Below, piece by piece: positions 9,010 to 17,651 of a DNA stretch of 45,360 nt (position 1 is the first letter of the stretch; each line of letters opens with the position of its first letter). The DNA is from Oscillospiraceae bacterium (GTDB lineage Bacteria; Bacillota; Clostridia; Oscillospirales; Acutalibacteraceae). The DNA lies in NCBI GenBank assembly GCA_015066005.1, contig SVPF01000020.1:1-45360 (forward strand), read 5' to 3'. The notes below the pieces were generated by a model. The model saw only the letters and a program-made list of their open reading frames with translations, was not told the DNA's origin and ran no database searches. A program made the position numbers and the translations under genes.

Positions 9010-9239
9010 AAATTATAGTTTATCGCTTAGTTAAATTGTTATATCTTTGGCTCCCTCTGACGAGGGAGCTGTCACGAGGCACGAGTGACTGAGGGAGAGA
9101 AAAACCGATTTTTGGAGTATTTTATTCTCTCCCTCCGTCTTTTTGCTTTGCAAAAATCCACCTCCCTCATCAGATGGAGGCACAGATTCTACCATAATTA
9201 CGAATTACGAATTTCGCCTAAGCGCTAAACCCCAATTTA
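9010..9239. repeat. Interspersed element, copy 2, with a nested GGCTCCCTC element
   Basis: Bounded by an imperfect inverted terminus: AAATTATAGTTTATCGCTTAG on the left (9010-9030) and CTAAGCGCTAAACCCCAATTT on the right, which resembles the ends of the copies at 17481-17651 and 39270-39313. It fills most of the gene-free stretch 8995-9306. The centre (9049-9182) is a separate palindrome-ended element described on its own. Confidence 0.65.
9049..9182. repeat. MITE-like element with GGCTCCCTC ends
   Basis: Left end GGCTCCCTCTGACGAGGGAG is itself a hairpin; the right end is its imperfect inverted counterpart (CTCCCTCATCAGATGGAGGC). Internal short palindromes include TTTTTGCTTTGCAAAAA. There is no coding capacity. 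Similar sequences are, to my knowledge, common dispersed repeats in gut Clostridia. Confidence 0.65.
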
Positions 9240-9256
9240 ACAATTAAGCACAAAAC

Positions 9257-9288
9257 AAAAACTCCTGCACCGAAGTGCAGGAGTTTTG
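9257..9288 (-). terminator. Terminator of nifJ
   Basis: A stem ACTCCTGCAC/GTGCAGGAGT with a CGAA loop flanked by A and T runs. On the minus strand it follows the nifJ stop by about 20 nt. Confidence 0.85.
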
Positions 9289-9306
9289 TTATATCAGTTT
9301 AGCTGA

Positions 9307-12300
9307 TTACTGCTTGCCGTAAAGCTCAACCAATTTTTCAAGGTGAGCACGACGAGCCTTTGCAGCTTCACTTGCTTGCTCGAAGAGAGCTTCAGCGCGT
9401 TCGGGGAAGGAACGGGTAAGTGAAGAGTAACGAGCTTCGTTAAGGATGAATTCCTTATAATCAGCAGTAGCGGGCTTGCTGTCAAGTGAGAAGGGATTCT
9501 TGCCTTCTGCTTTGAGAGCAGGATTGTAACGGAACATATCCCAATAGCCTGCGGCAACAGCCTTGCGCATTTCGTTCTGGCAGTTAACCATACCACCCTT
9601 AATTGAGTGCATTTCGCAAGGTGAGTAGCAGATGATGATTGAAGGACCGTTGTAAGCTTCAGCTTCCTTAATAGCCTTAAGGGTCTGGTTGGGGTCAGCA
9701 CCCATAGCAACCTGTGCTACGTATACGTAACCGTAAGACATTGCGATTTCAGCAAGGCTCTTCTTATTGATAGCCTTACCTGCAGCAGCGAACTGTGCAA
9801 CCTGACCGATGTTAGAAGCCTTAGAAGCCTGACCACCGGTGTTAGAGTAAACTTCGGTATCGAATACCATAATGTTTACATTTTCGCCGGTAGCAAGAAC
9901 GTGGTCAACACCGCCGAAGCCAATGTCGTATGCCCAACCGTCACCACCGAAGATCCAGATGGACTTCTTAGCGAGGTATTCCTTCTTAGCAAGAACAGCG
10001 GGAGCTGTGGGGCAACCTGCAGCAGCAGCCTTTTCAACCTCAGCAATAAGAGCAGCAGTAGCAGCAGCGTTCTTATTGGTGTCATCAGCAGTTGCAAAGT
10101 AAGCTTCAGCAGCAGCCTTGAATTCGTCAGAAGCCTTGTCAGATTCAGCCATTTCACGAACTAATGCCATAGCACCGTCGCGGATAGCCTTTTGACCAAG
10201 GTACATACCAAAGCCGTGTTCAGCGTTGTCTTCAAAGAGTGAGTTAGCCCAAGCAGGACCGTGACCCTTAGCGTTAGTGGTGTAAGGAGATGTAGCAGCG
10301 GGACCGCCCCAAATTGAAGAACAACCTGTTGCGTTAGAGATGTACATCTTGTCACCGAAGAGCTGGGTTACGATACGAGCGTAAGCGGTTTCAGCACAAC
10401 CTGCGCAAGAGCCTGAGAATTCAAGTAAAGGCTTCTTGTACTGTGAAGTAATGAGGTTAGCGTCGCTTGCAATACCTTCTTTTTCGGTTACGTTAGCTAC
10501 GCAGTAATCGAATACGTCTTGCTCAGCAAGCTGAGATTCCTGAGAAACCATCTTGAGTGAGTTTGTGGGACATTCGCCGATACAAACGCCGCAACCCATA
10601 CAGTCAAGCGGAGAAACGGTAAGAGCGTAAGAATAACCCTTGTTGGTAGCCATCTTTTCCTTAACTGCAACCTTGGTGTTAGCGGGAGCAGCAGCTAATT
10701 CTTCAGCAGAAAGAGCGAAGGGACGGATAGTAGCATGGGGGCAAACGAATACGCACTTGTTACAACCGATACAGGTTTCGTTATTCCATTCGGGAACCAT
10801 AACAGCAACGCCGCGCTTTTCAAAAGCAGAAGCGCCCTGTTCAAAGGTACCGTCAGCGTGGTCGATAAATGCAGAAACGGGGAGAGAGTCACCGTTCATA
10901 AGGCCAACAGGCTTCATAATGCCGTCAACCATCTTAACGAGCTTAGAAGCATCTGCAGTAGCAGCTACAGCAGCATCGTCAGTAGCGTTAGCCCAGTCAG
11001 CAGGTACGTCAATCTTAACATAAGCGGTAGCGCCTGCGTCGATTGCCTTTTCGTTCATTTCAACGATTTCTTTACCCTTCTTCATGAACTTCTGAGCTTT
11101 TTCCTTCATGTAGCCGATAGCTTCTTCAGCAGGAAGAACCTTAGAAAGTGAGAAGAATGCAGACTGTAAAACAGTATTGGTACGCTTGCCAAGACCGATT
11201 TGTGCTGCCAAGTCAATAGCGTTAACGGTGTAAAGCTGAACGTTGTTCTTAGCGATGTAACGCTTAGCTTCAGCAGGCATATGCTTGTCGAGCTCTTCAG
11301 CAGACCACTGGCAGTTGATAAGGAATACACCGCCGGGCTTAACGTCGTTAACCATCTTGTAACCCTTAATTACGTATGAGGGGTTGTGGCAAGCAACGAA
11401 GTCAGCCTTATTGATGTAGTAGGGGCTCTTGATGGGCTTATCACCAAAGCGTAAGTGAGAAATGGTGATACCGCCGGTCTTCTTAGAGTCATACTGGAAG
11501 TATGCCTGAACATACTTGTCGGTGTGGTCACCGATAATCTTAATAGAGTCTTTGTTAGCACCAACAGTACCGTCACCGCCGAGACCCCAGAACTTACATT
11601 CGATAGTGCCTTCAGCTGCGGTGTTGGGAGCTTCTTCTTCATCGAGTGAAAGGCCGGTTACGTCATCGTTGATACCGATGGTGAACTGAGCCTTAGGAGC
11701 ATCCTTAGAAAGCTCGTTATAAATAGCAAAAATGCTTGAAGGAGGAGTATCCTTAGAGCCAAGACCGTAACGACCGCCGATAACGGTGTCAATCTTACGG
11801 CCGGTAGCAGCAAGAGCAGCTACAACGTCGAGGAACAAGGGTTCACCAAGTGAGCCGGGTTCCTTAGTTCTGTCAAGAACAGCAATCTTCTTAACAGTTT
11901 CGGGGATAGCTTCAACCAACTTTTCAGCTGAGAAAGGACGATAGAGGCGAACCTTTACAAGACCAACCTTTTCGCCTGCAGCGGTCATATAGTCGATAAC
12001 TTCTTCTGCAACGTCGCAGATAGAACCCATAGCGATGATAATCTTTTCAGCATCAGCAGCGCCATAGTAGTTGAAGAGCTTATAATCGGTACCAAGCTTA
12101 GCGTTAACCTTGTCCATATATTCTTCAACAATAGCGGGAACAGCATCATAGTACTTGTTGCAAGCTTCTCTGTGCTGGAAGAAGATGTCGCCGTTTTCGT
12201 GTGAACCACGCATTACGGGGTGTTCAGGGTTAAGGGCACGCTGACGGAATGCATCAACAGCATCCATATCGCACATTTCCTTAAGGTCTTCATAATCCCA

Positions 12301-12855
12301 AACCTGAATCTTCTGGATTTCGTGAGAGGTACGGAAACCGTCAAAGAAGTTGATGAAGGGAACACGGCTCTTAATGGTTGCAAGGTGAGCAACTGCGCCA
12401 AGGTCCATAACTTCCTGAGTGTTGGTTTCAGCGAGCATTGCGAAGCCTGTCTGACGGCAAGCATAAACGTCTGAATGGTCGCCAAAAATGTTAAGTGCGT
12501 GTGAAGCTACGCAACGTGCTGATACGTGGAACACGCTGGGGAGTAACTCACCGGCAATTTTGTACATGTTGGGGATCATAAGTAAGAGACCCTGTGAAGC
12601 AGTGTATGTGGTGGTAAGAGCACCTGCATTAAGTGAGCCGTGAACTGTACCTGCAGCACCTGCTTCAGATTGCATTTCGGAAACCTTTACGGTTGTACCA
12701 AAAATGTTTTTTACGCCTTGAGCAGACCATTGGTCAACATAGTCAGCCATCGGGCTGGACGGGGTAATAGGATAAATACCTGCAACTTCTGTGAATGCGT
12801 AAGACACATAAGCGGCAGCATTATTACCGTCCATAGTTTTGAACTTTCTGGCCAT
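9307..12855 (-). CDS. nifJ: Pyruvate:ferredoxin (flavodoxin) oxidoreductase
   Basis: Oxidatively decarboxylates pyruvate to acetyl-CoA and CO2 while reducing ferredoxin, the central step of anaerobic pyruvate use. 1182 residues, the usual size for the single-chain homodimeric enzyme. Order: N-terminal pyruvate-binding domain (YPITPSSPMAD near residue 28), transketolase-like and gamma domains, a two-cluster ferredoxin domain with CIGCNKCVFVCP (about 693) and CMGCGVCIGECP (about 753), and a C-terminal thiamine-diphosphate domain with GGDGWAYDIGFGG (about 970) and the downstream CEMHSIKGG. A fourth-cluster Cys pair lies in SGSCAGCAETAY. AGGAGG precedes the ATG. Codon bias suggests high expression. 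Transcribed alone. Confidence 0.97.
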   Translation of the reverse strand: MARKFKTMDGNNAAAYVSYAFTEVAGIYPITPSSPMADYVDQWSAQGVKNIFGTTVKVSEMQSEAGAAGTVHGSLNAGALTTTYTASQGLLLMIPNMYKIAGELLPSVFHVSARCVASHALNIFGDHSDVYACRQTGFAMLAETNTQEVMDLGAVAHLATIKSRVPFINFFDGFRTSHEIQKIQVWDYEDLKEMCDMDAVDAFRQRALNPEHPVMRGSHENGDIFFQHREACNKYYDAVPAIVEEYMDKVNAKLGTDYKLFNYYGAADAEKIIIAMGSICDVAEEVIDYMTAAGEKVGLVKVRLYRPFSAEKLVEAIPETVKKIAVLDRTKEPGSLGEPLFLDVVAALAATGRKIDTVIGGRYGLGSKDTPPSSIFAIYNELSKDAPKAQFTIGINDDVTGLSLDEEEAPNTAAEGTIECKFWGLGGDGTVGANKDSIKIIGDHTDKYVQAYFQYDSKKTGGITISHLRFGDKPIKSPYYINKADFVACHNPSYVIKGYKMVNDVKPGGVFLINCQWSAEELDKHMPAEAKRYIAKNNVQLYTVNAIDLAAQIGLGKRTNTVLQSAFFSLSKVLPAEEAIGYMKEKAQKFMKKGKEIVEMNEKAIDAGATAYVKIDVPADWANATDDAAVAATADASKLVKMVDGIMKPVGLMNGDSLPVSAFIDHADGTFEQGASAFEKRGVAVMVPEWNNETCIGCNKCVFVCPHATIRPFALSAEELAAAPANTKVAVKEKMATNKGYSYALTVSPLDCMGCGVCIGECPTNSLKMVSQESQLAEQDVFDYCVANVTEKEGIASDANLITSQYKKPLLEFSGSCAGCAETAYARIVTQLFGDKMYISNATGCSSIWGGPAATSPYTTNAKGHGPAWANSLFEDNAEHGFGMYLGQKAIRDGAMALVREMAESDKASDEFKAAAEAYFATADDTNKNAAATAALIAEVEKAAAAGCPTAPAVLAKKEYLAKKSIWIFGGDGWAYDIGFGGVDHVLATGENVNIMVFDTEVYSNTGGQASKASNIGQVAQFAAAGKAINKKSLAEIAMSYGYVYVAQVAMGADPNQTLKAIKEAEAYNGPSIIICYSPCEMHSIKGGMVNCQNEMRKAVAAGYWDMFRYNPALKAEGKNPFSLDSKPATADYKEFILNEARYSSLTRSFPERAEALFEQASEAAKARRAHLEKLVELYGKQ

Positions 12856-12917
12856 TGAAAATTCCTCCTAAAAAAATTTTAATGAGACTGAAATAAAAAA
12901 TACTCTCATACGTAGTC

Positions 12918-12946
12918 ATTATAACAAATTTTTCGCCCTTTGTAAA
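12918..12946 (-). promoter_or_regulatory. Sigma-A promoter of nifJ
   Basis: On the minus strand, TTTACA (12941-12946), 17 nt and TATAAT (12918-12923), about 60 nt upstream of the start codon. Confidence 0.8.
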
Positions 12947-13029
12947 TAGGAAATTATATATAAATATATAAAACGTTAAATAAATAACAATGTTATTTTT
13001 ACAAATTTTAAAATTTTTTAAAAAAGTGC

Positions 13030-13058
13030 TTGACAAATGGAAAAAGGTGTGGTAATAT
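13030..13058 (+). promoter_or_regulatory. Promoter of the 5S rRNA gene
   Basis: TTGACA (13030-13035), a 17-nt spacer and TAATAT (13053-13058), about 27 nt upstream of the mature 5S end. Confidence 0.75.
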
Positions 13059-13084
13059 AGCAAAGTCGCGTGAGGCGATACACA

Positions 13085-13200
13085 GTTGGTGTTGATTGCG
13101 GCGAGGGTCCACCCGTTCCCATACCGAACACGGAAGTTAAGCTCGCTTGCGCCGAAGATACTTGGCGGGAAGCTGCCCGGGAAAATAGGTAGATGCCAAC
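13085..13200 (+). rRNA. rrf: 5S ribosomal RNA
   Basis: About 116 nt with the conserved core ACCCGTTCCCATACCGAACA followed by CGGAAGTTAAG, the CTTGGCGGGAA segment and ends GTTGGTG/CCAAC that pair as helix I. It has its own promoter and terminator and no 16S or 23S gene beside it, so it is a stand-alone copy. Confidence 0.95.
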
Positions 13201-13204
13201 ACAA

Positions 13205-13233
13205 AGAGATGTAACTTAGGTTACATCTCTTTT
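13205..13233 (+). terminator. Terminator of the 5S rRNA gene
   Basis: A perfect 11-bp stem AGAGATGTAAC/GTTACATCTCT with a 4-nt loop, followed by T residues. Confidence 0.85.
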
Positions 13234-13248
13234 CTTTTTATTATTTTA

Positions 13249-13278
13249 AAACGGCGGTCGCAAAAGCGGCCGCCGTTC
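13249..13278 (-). terminator. Terminator of the sigma factor/beta-propeller operon
   Basis: A GC-rich stem ACGGCGGTCGC/GCGGCCGCCGT (one wobble pair) with an AAAA loop; on the minus strand a TTTTAAAAT tract follows. Confidence 0.75.
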
Positions 13279-13289
13279 TTTCGTTTCGG

Positions 13290-15242
13290 CTAAAACAGTT
13301 TTTTAACCTTAAAATCGTTTTCGCCGAACATATACATATATCCGTCTATAAATACACCGCGCTGTAATTCTGATACACCGCTTAGTGAAACATTTGCAAC
13401 CTCTACAAGATTATATCCGTCAAAATAAAGAACGATATATCTTTGCCGTTGCGGCTCGGTTGAATTATATAAATTTACACCAAGCCCGATAAGCTGATTT
13501 TCGCGGTCAATATAGTAAGATTTATATTCGGTTGAATAACCTGCGCTTTGCAGTTCATATTTGCAAAATCCGTTTACACCGTCGTTAGTTTCTTCATAAA
13601 TTTCAACCTTAAAGGTGCTCCAGTCAGCTCTGCCAATGCCTAAAAGCTTGCCGTTTCCAAAGTTTATAAGGGAAGTGGAAAAGCCTTCAATTGTACCTGT
13701 ATCCTTGTAGGTGATGTTGTTTAAGTCAGTAAGGTCGAAGAAGAACACAGGGTCTGACATTTCAATTGAGGTGCAAACATAGGCGGTGGTTTTATCAAAA
13801 CGAACCGATTGCACTTCCTCGTGAGGCGGCGCAAAATCCTTAACCTCAGCAACAACCTTAAAGCTTTTTAAATCCACACAGTAAAGGCTTGCGTTTGACT
13901 GTCCTGTGGCCGTTACCAATATATCAGCCGATACATTTTCACCGTCAGAGTGACGGTTTTCGTAAATGGCGGTGGCATTAGTTGTTGTGACAACCCTTAA
14001 AATGCCTTCGTATTCATCCATACTCCATTGGTCCTTAACGTATCCGCGAAGGGTTACCGAGCCTACCTTTTCAAAGGTGCTTCCGCTATAGCTAAGGCAG
14101 GAAATTTCGGTCATGGAATTGCGAATTTTTTCGCCGTTTTCACCGGTTTTAACATCGGCAAAAACGTGGGTCAGGAAAATATGGTCTTTGGAAACATACA
14201 CGTCTTCCGAATAGGATAAAAATGCCGATGTGCCTTCAAGATTTAATGTTTTTTCATCTAATTTCATTACAACGGTATATCGGGTGCTGTTAAGCTTTTC
14301 GGGGGAAGTAATAAAGCTTGCAGGAATGGTTTTCATACCGTCGCCTGTATTTATTTGCGGTAAGAAGGTGCTTTCATCACCAAAGTTAATATCATTTTTA
14401 TTGAAAACAAATTCGGTTAGTAAAATAAGCTTGCCGTCGGTCAAGCGGGAAGACATATATCCGCCCGTAATTTCAATGCGGTTTTTTTCTGTTATTTTTT
14501 CGGGGTTGCTTACGTCAAGGGCTACCACACCCACGCAAAGCTGTTTATTTTCGTTATAAAACTGTGTAATAACGGTTGCGGTTTTACAGTCGTTTGATAA
14601 ATAAAATTCCCATTTGGTAAGATAATAATTTTGCTTTTCACCGTAAAGTACAATATGCCCAAGCTCTTTGGAATTTAGCCCCTCAATAGAATATACGCGA
14701 AGGGTTTTATTGTCTAAATAATAAATATGTTTGTCGCTCCGTTTAATGCGGTCGGCTTCTATAATGCCCTCAACCTGATTATCGGTTATTTCCTCATAGG
14801 TGTTATCAGTTGATATGTAAAGTTCTTCCTTTGCACCGTCCATACTGCTTTCGGGTGCCGCGCCGTCCATCATATTGTCGTAGTATAAGATATCTTCAAT
14901 TGCTTCGCCTTTAAGGTTAAAGCTGAATAAATCGAATATATTGTTTTTTATAACTTCAAAGTTGTTTTTGTGTTGTGGCTTTTTAAAGGTTAATACATTC
15001 AGCTTTTGAATAATGCCGTAATATTCGCTGCTTGAATAGCGTGAAACATCGGGTGGATTGCTGCTAAAGGGTATAAACAGCCAAAGGTTACCCAAAACGA
15101 GCGCAAAGCAGGCGGCTGCCGCAATTATTGATAATGCAATTCGCTTTTTAGAGATGCTTATAATCTTTGAGTTGGGGTTTGCTTCTTCAAGAAATTTATC
15201 GTCTGTAAGATTTAAGGCTTTAAACCAATTATCTTTTTTCAT
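13290..15242 (-). CDS. Membrane-anchored beta-propeller domain protein, partner of an ECF sigma factor
   Basis: 650 residues. A short cytoplasmic N-terminus (about 1-32) is followed by one membrane segment (about 34-56, IALSIIAAAACFALVLGNLWLF) and a large extracytoplasmic domain of the secreted C-terminal beta-propeller type. The entry motif EGIIEADRIKRSDKHIYYL near residue 148 is typical of that family, and repeated strand patterns (LRVYSI, LLGIGRADWS, MYMFGE) continue to the end. Its start overlaps the sigma-factor stop by 4 nt. This arrangement, with a cytoplasmic tail plus an external sensor, suggests an anti-sigma or sensor role (inference). No recognisable zinc anti-sigma motif is present. 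Confidence 0.8.
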   Translation of the reverse strand: MKKDNWFKALNLTDDKFLEEANPNSKIISISKKRIALSIIAAAACFALVLGNLWLFIPFSSNPPDVSRYSSSEYYGIIQKLNVLTFKKPQHKNNFEVIKNNIFDLFSFNLKGEAIEDILYYDNMMDGAAPESSMDGAKEELYISTDNTYEEITDNQVEGIIEADRIKRSDKHIYYLDNKTLRVYSIEGLNSKELGHIVLYGEKQNYYLTKWEFYLSNDCKTATVITQFYNENKQLCVGVVALDVSNPEKITEKNRIEITGGYMSSRLTDGKLILLTEFVFNKNDINFGDESTFLPQINTGDGMKTIPASFITSPEKLNSTRYTVVMKLDEKTLNLEGTSAFLSYSEDVYVSKDHIFLTHVFADVKTGENGEKIRNSMTEISCLSYSGSTFEKVGSVTLRGYVKDQWSMDEYEGILRVVTTTNATAIYENRHSDGENVSADILVTATGQSNASLYCVDLKSFKVVAEVKDFAPPHEEVQSVRFDKTTAYVCTSIEMSDPVFFFDLTDLNNITYKDTGTIEGFSTSLINFGNGKLLGIGRADWSTFKVEIYEETNDGVNGFCKYELQSAGYSTEYKSYYIDRENQLIGLGVNLYNSTEPQRQRYIVLYFDGYNLVEVANVSLSGVSELQRGVFIDGYMYMFGENDFKVKKLF

Positions 15243-15793
15243 ACAGATATCCCTTCCTTTTTAAGATAATCTTTAAATCGGTTTCGTGTTCTATGTAAGA
15301 TAACGCTGACATGACTTTCGGACATACCCATTTTCTTGGCAATTTCCTGCACGGTTAAAGCGTACCAATAACGGCGCAAAAATATAATGCGGGCGCGGGA
15401 ATCCAAACCTTCTAAAAATGTGTTGATAAGCCTTTTTAAAATAAGCTCATCTTCAACCGAAGCCATACCGTTTGGAATACATTCATAATATTCGTCAATG
15501 GCGGCTTCAAGGTCGTTGTTGCGTTTTTGTGCCTTGTTATAGCCATAACGGTCAAGGGCAAGGTTTCGGGTAATGCGGCCGAAAAAGTACTGCAGCTTAT
15601 TTGGTTTTTCGGGCGGTATTACACGCCAGGCATTGTGCCAGGTGTCGTTTACACACTCGTCGCAGTCTTCCTTTGAACGCAGAACGTTATAAGCGATCGT
15701 GCGGCAATAATTGCCGTATTTTTTATCCGATTCATCAATTGCCGCTTCATTACGGTTCCAATACAGTTCTATTATTTTATTGTCCTCCACCAT
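15239..15793 (-). CDS. RNA polymerase sigma factor, ECF (sigma-70 family)
   Basis: 184 residues, ECF size. Region 2 contains DCDECVNDTWHNAWRVIPP and FFGRITRNLALDRY; region 4 is a clear helix-turn-helix (LTVQEIAKKMGMSESHVSVILHRTRNRFKDYL, about 145-176). Regions 1 and 3 are missing, as expected. It directs RNA polymerase to a small regulon, probably in response to an envelope signal through the overlapping downstream membrane protein. The target promoters and signal cannot be read here. Confidence 0.9.
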   Translation of the reverse strand: MVEDNKIIELYWNRNEAAIDESDKKYGNYCRTIAYNVLRSKEDCDECVNDTWHNAWRVIPPEKPNKLQYFFGRITRNLALDRYGYNKAQKRNNDLEAAIDEYYECIPNGMASVEDELILKRLINTFLEGLDSRARIIFLRRYWYALTVQEIAKKMGMSESHVSVILHRTRNRFKDYLKKEGISV

Positions 15794-15881
15794 GTCACAT
15801 CCCTTACATAAGTTTCAAGGCCTTTCACCTTAATAGACGAAAAATAAACCCAAAATCTTACAAAAATTTTAAAATTAACAT

Positions 15882-15976
15882 AAAAAGCCTGTAACTTTTT
15901 TGAGCTACAGGCTTTCATCATTTCATTAGGCTTTAGGGTGGGCCGATGTTCCTATAACCTCACCGATAATTCTTTA
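15882..15976 (-). ncRNA. Candidate small RNA, about 95 nt, unknown family
   Basis: On the minus strand an extended -10 (TGCTAAAAT at 15982-15990) is followed by a GC-richer stretch with GGTGAGGTTATAGGAACATC and GGCCCACCC, able to form a GGTG/CACC helix. It ends in a terminator stem (AAAGCCTGTA and TACAGGCTTT) followed by TTTT. It lies in the 280-base gap between the ECF sigma gene and mnmE, contains no useful open frame, and is compositionally unlike the A/T-rich flanks. I do not recognise the family. It could also be a leader of the sigma-factor operon ending in an attenuator. Confidence 0.4.
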
Positions 15977-16073
15977 ATTTTATTTTAGCATATATCATAG
16001 GCTTTTTCTACATTTTTTTATAATTGAAAAAATTATATATGTGTGTTAGAATGTCTAAAAAGGAAGTGAAGTA

Positions 16074-17432
16074 ATGTCACGAACAATTGCGGCTATTGCC
16101 ACACCCTTGGGTGAAGGGTCAATAGGTGTTATAAGAATTTCGGGTGATGAGGCCATTGCAGTTGCTGACAAGGTGTTTAAAAGCGTGTCAGGCAAACAGC
16201 TTTGCGAGCTTAAAGGCTATTCTGCCCTTTACGGTAATATTGTAGAAAACGGCAAAATATTAGACGATGCGGTTGCGCTTGTTTTTAAAAATCCCCAAAG
16301 CTATACGGGTGAGGATGTTGTCGAAATTTCGGTGCACGGCGGCAGACTTATGCTTAAAGCGGTGCTTCGTGTCGTTTTGGAAAACGGCGCCTTTATGGCA
16401 GAGCCGGGCGAATTTACAAAGCGTGCCTTTTTAAACGGCAAGCTGGATTTAACCAAGGCCGAAAGTATTATGGGGCTTATCGGCGCTGAAAGTGAAGCAC
16501 AGCTTCGGCTTTCACGTGCGGCGCATATTGGTAAAGTGAGCGAAAAAATTGATAAAATTGAGGCGGATTTAGTATCTGCCGATGCTTCAATTGCTGCTTA
16601 TTCCGATTATCCTGACGAGGATATTGAAGGCCTTGATTATGATAGCTTTTTAAATATGCTTACAAACGCCAAATCGGCTTTGGAGGAAATGCTTTCTACC
16701 TACGATTCGGGGCGCGTGCTTCGTGAGGGTATTGATACCGTAATTGTCGGCAAGCCAAACGTTGGTAAAAGCACCTTAATGAATATGCTAAGCGGCGCTG
16801 ACCGTTCAATTGTTACCGAGGTTGCGGGCACCACCCGTGACGTTATTGAGGACACCGTAACGGTGGGGGACATTAAGCTTCGTTTGGCTGATACGGCGGG
16901 TATTCATAAAACTGATGATAAGGTTGAAAGCATTGGCATTCAGAAAGCGAAAAACCGCATTGATTTGGCGGAACTTGTACTTGCGGTGTTCGACTGCACA
17001 ACCCCACTTGATAATAACGACCTTGAACTGATTGAAAGCATTAAAAACAAAAACACAATTATAATTATAAATAAAACCGATTTGGAAAATAAAATTGATA
17101 TGTCGGTTTTCGAGGGCTTAATGGTTGTGGAAATTTCGGCAAAGCAGGGTACGGGCTATACTGAACTTGCAAATAAAATTGCGGAAATTTCGGGCACGGC
17201 AAACCTTAACCCTGACAGCGCTGTGCTTATTGGCGAACGCCAGCGTGCATGCGCAGCAAGAGCGCTTGATGCGGTAGAGGAAGCGTTAAATTCTTTGACG
17301 GGCGGTCTTACAATGGATGCGGTTGGTGTTTGTGTTGATGATGCCATAGCGGCGTTATTTGAGCTTACGGGCAAGCGCGTAACCAACGCTGTAACCGATG
17401 AAATATTCAAAAAATTTTGTGTTGGCAAATAA
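16074..17432 (+). CDS. mnmE: tRNA uridine-5-carboxymethylaminomethyl(34) synthesis GTPase
   Basis: With MnmG it modifies the wobble uridine of several tRNAs. 452 residues. An N-terminal folate-binding domain (IATPLGEGSIGVIRISG at 5-21) is followed by a helical domain with an inserted G domain: G1 GKPNVGKST (about 225), G3 DTAGIH (about 272) and G4 NKTD (about 335). The C-terminal FCVGK carries the catalytic Cys, here CVGK rather than the more common CIGK. AAGGAAGTGA precedes the ATG. mnmG is not in the window; the gene is followed by its own terminator. Confidence 0.96.
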   Translation: MSRTIAAIATPLGEGSIGVIRISGDEAIAVADKVFKSVSGKQLCELKGYSALYGNIVENGKILDDAVALVFKNPQSYTGEDVVEISVHGGRLMLKAVLRVVLENGAFMAEPGEFTKRAFLNGKLDLTKAESIMGLIGAESEAQLRLSRAAHIGKVSEKIDKIEADLVSADASIAAYSDYPDEDIEGLDYDSFLNMLTNAKSALEEMLSTYDSGRVLREGIDTVIVGKPNVGKSTLMNMLSGADRSIVTEVAGTTRDVIEDTVTVGDIKLRLADTAGIHKTDDKVESIGIQKAKNRIDLAELVLAVFDCTTPLDNNDLELIESIKNKNTIIIINKTDLENKIDMSVFEGLMVVEISAKQGTGYTELANKIAEISGTANLNPDSAVLIGERQRACAARALDAVEEALNSLTGGLTMDAVGVCVDDAIAALFELTGKRVTNAVTDEIFKKFCVGK

Positions 17433-17436
17433 AATT

Positions 17437-17475
17437 AACGGTAGAAGCTTTTTTAAGGCTTCTACCGTTTTTGTT
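17437..17475 (+). terminator. Terminator of mnmE
   Basis: A stem ACGGTAGAAGC/GCTTCTACCGT with a T-rich loop and a following TTTTTG tract. Confidence 0.85.
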
Positions 17476-17480
17476 TGTTC

Positions 17481-17651
17481 AAATTATAGTTTATCGGGCT
17501 TACGCCCAAAAGAATAGATAATAAAGAAGAAATAAGAAAAAATGTGTGCCTACGGCACGATATATAAATCTGTCGGCAAAGCCGACACCGATTTTATTCT
17601 TTATTCTTTCTTATTTATTATTTCATCGCTTCAGCGATAAATCCCAATTTA
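17481..17651. repeat. Interspersed micro-hairpin element, copy 3 (complete)
   Basis: The complete example of the family, about 171 bp. Left end AAATTATAGTTTATCG and right end CGATAAATCCCAATTTA form the terminal inverted repeat. Between them are the hairpins GGGCTTACGCCC, GTGCCTACGGCAC, GTCGGCAAAGCCGAC and CGCTTCAGCG separated by A/T-rich spacers. It ends exactly against the stop codon of the DUF2927 lipoprotein gene (17652). Confidence 0.8.

Noticed and set aside
9294-12858. Numerous long open frames antisense to or out of frame with nifJ
   Set aside because: They are by-products of the strongly biased GC pattern of the real 1182-residue gene; none has a ribosome site or recognisable sequence.
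12824-13204. 126-residue minus-strand open frame over the 5S gene and nifJ promoter
   Set aside because: It is antisense to the 5S rRNA and covers the nifJ promoter.
15930-15962. T-box-like AGGGTGG on the plus strand before mnmE
   Set aside because: No specifier stem or antiterminator, and mnmE is not a T-box target; the minus-strand reading as a small RNA is a better fit.
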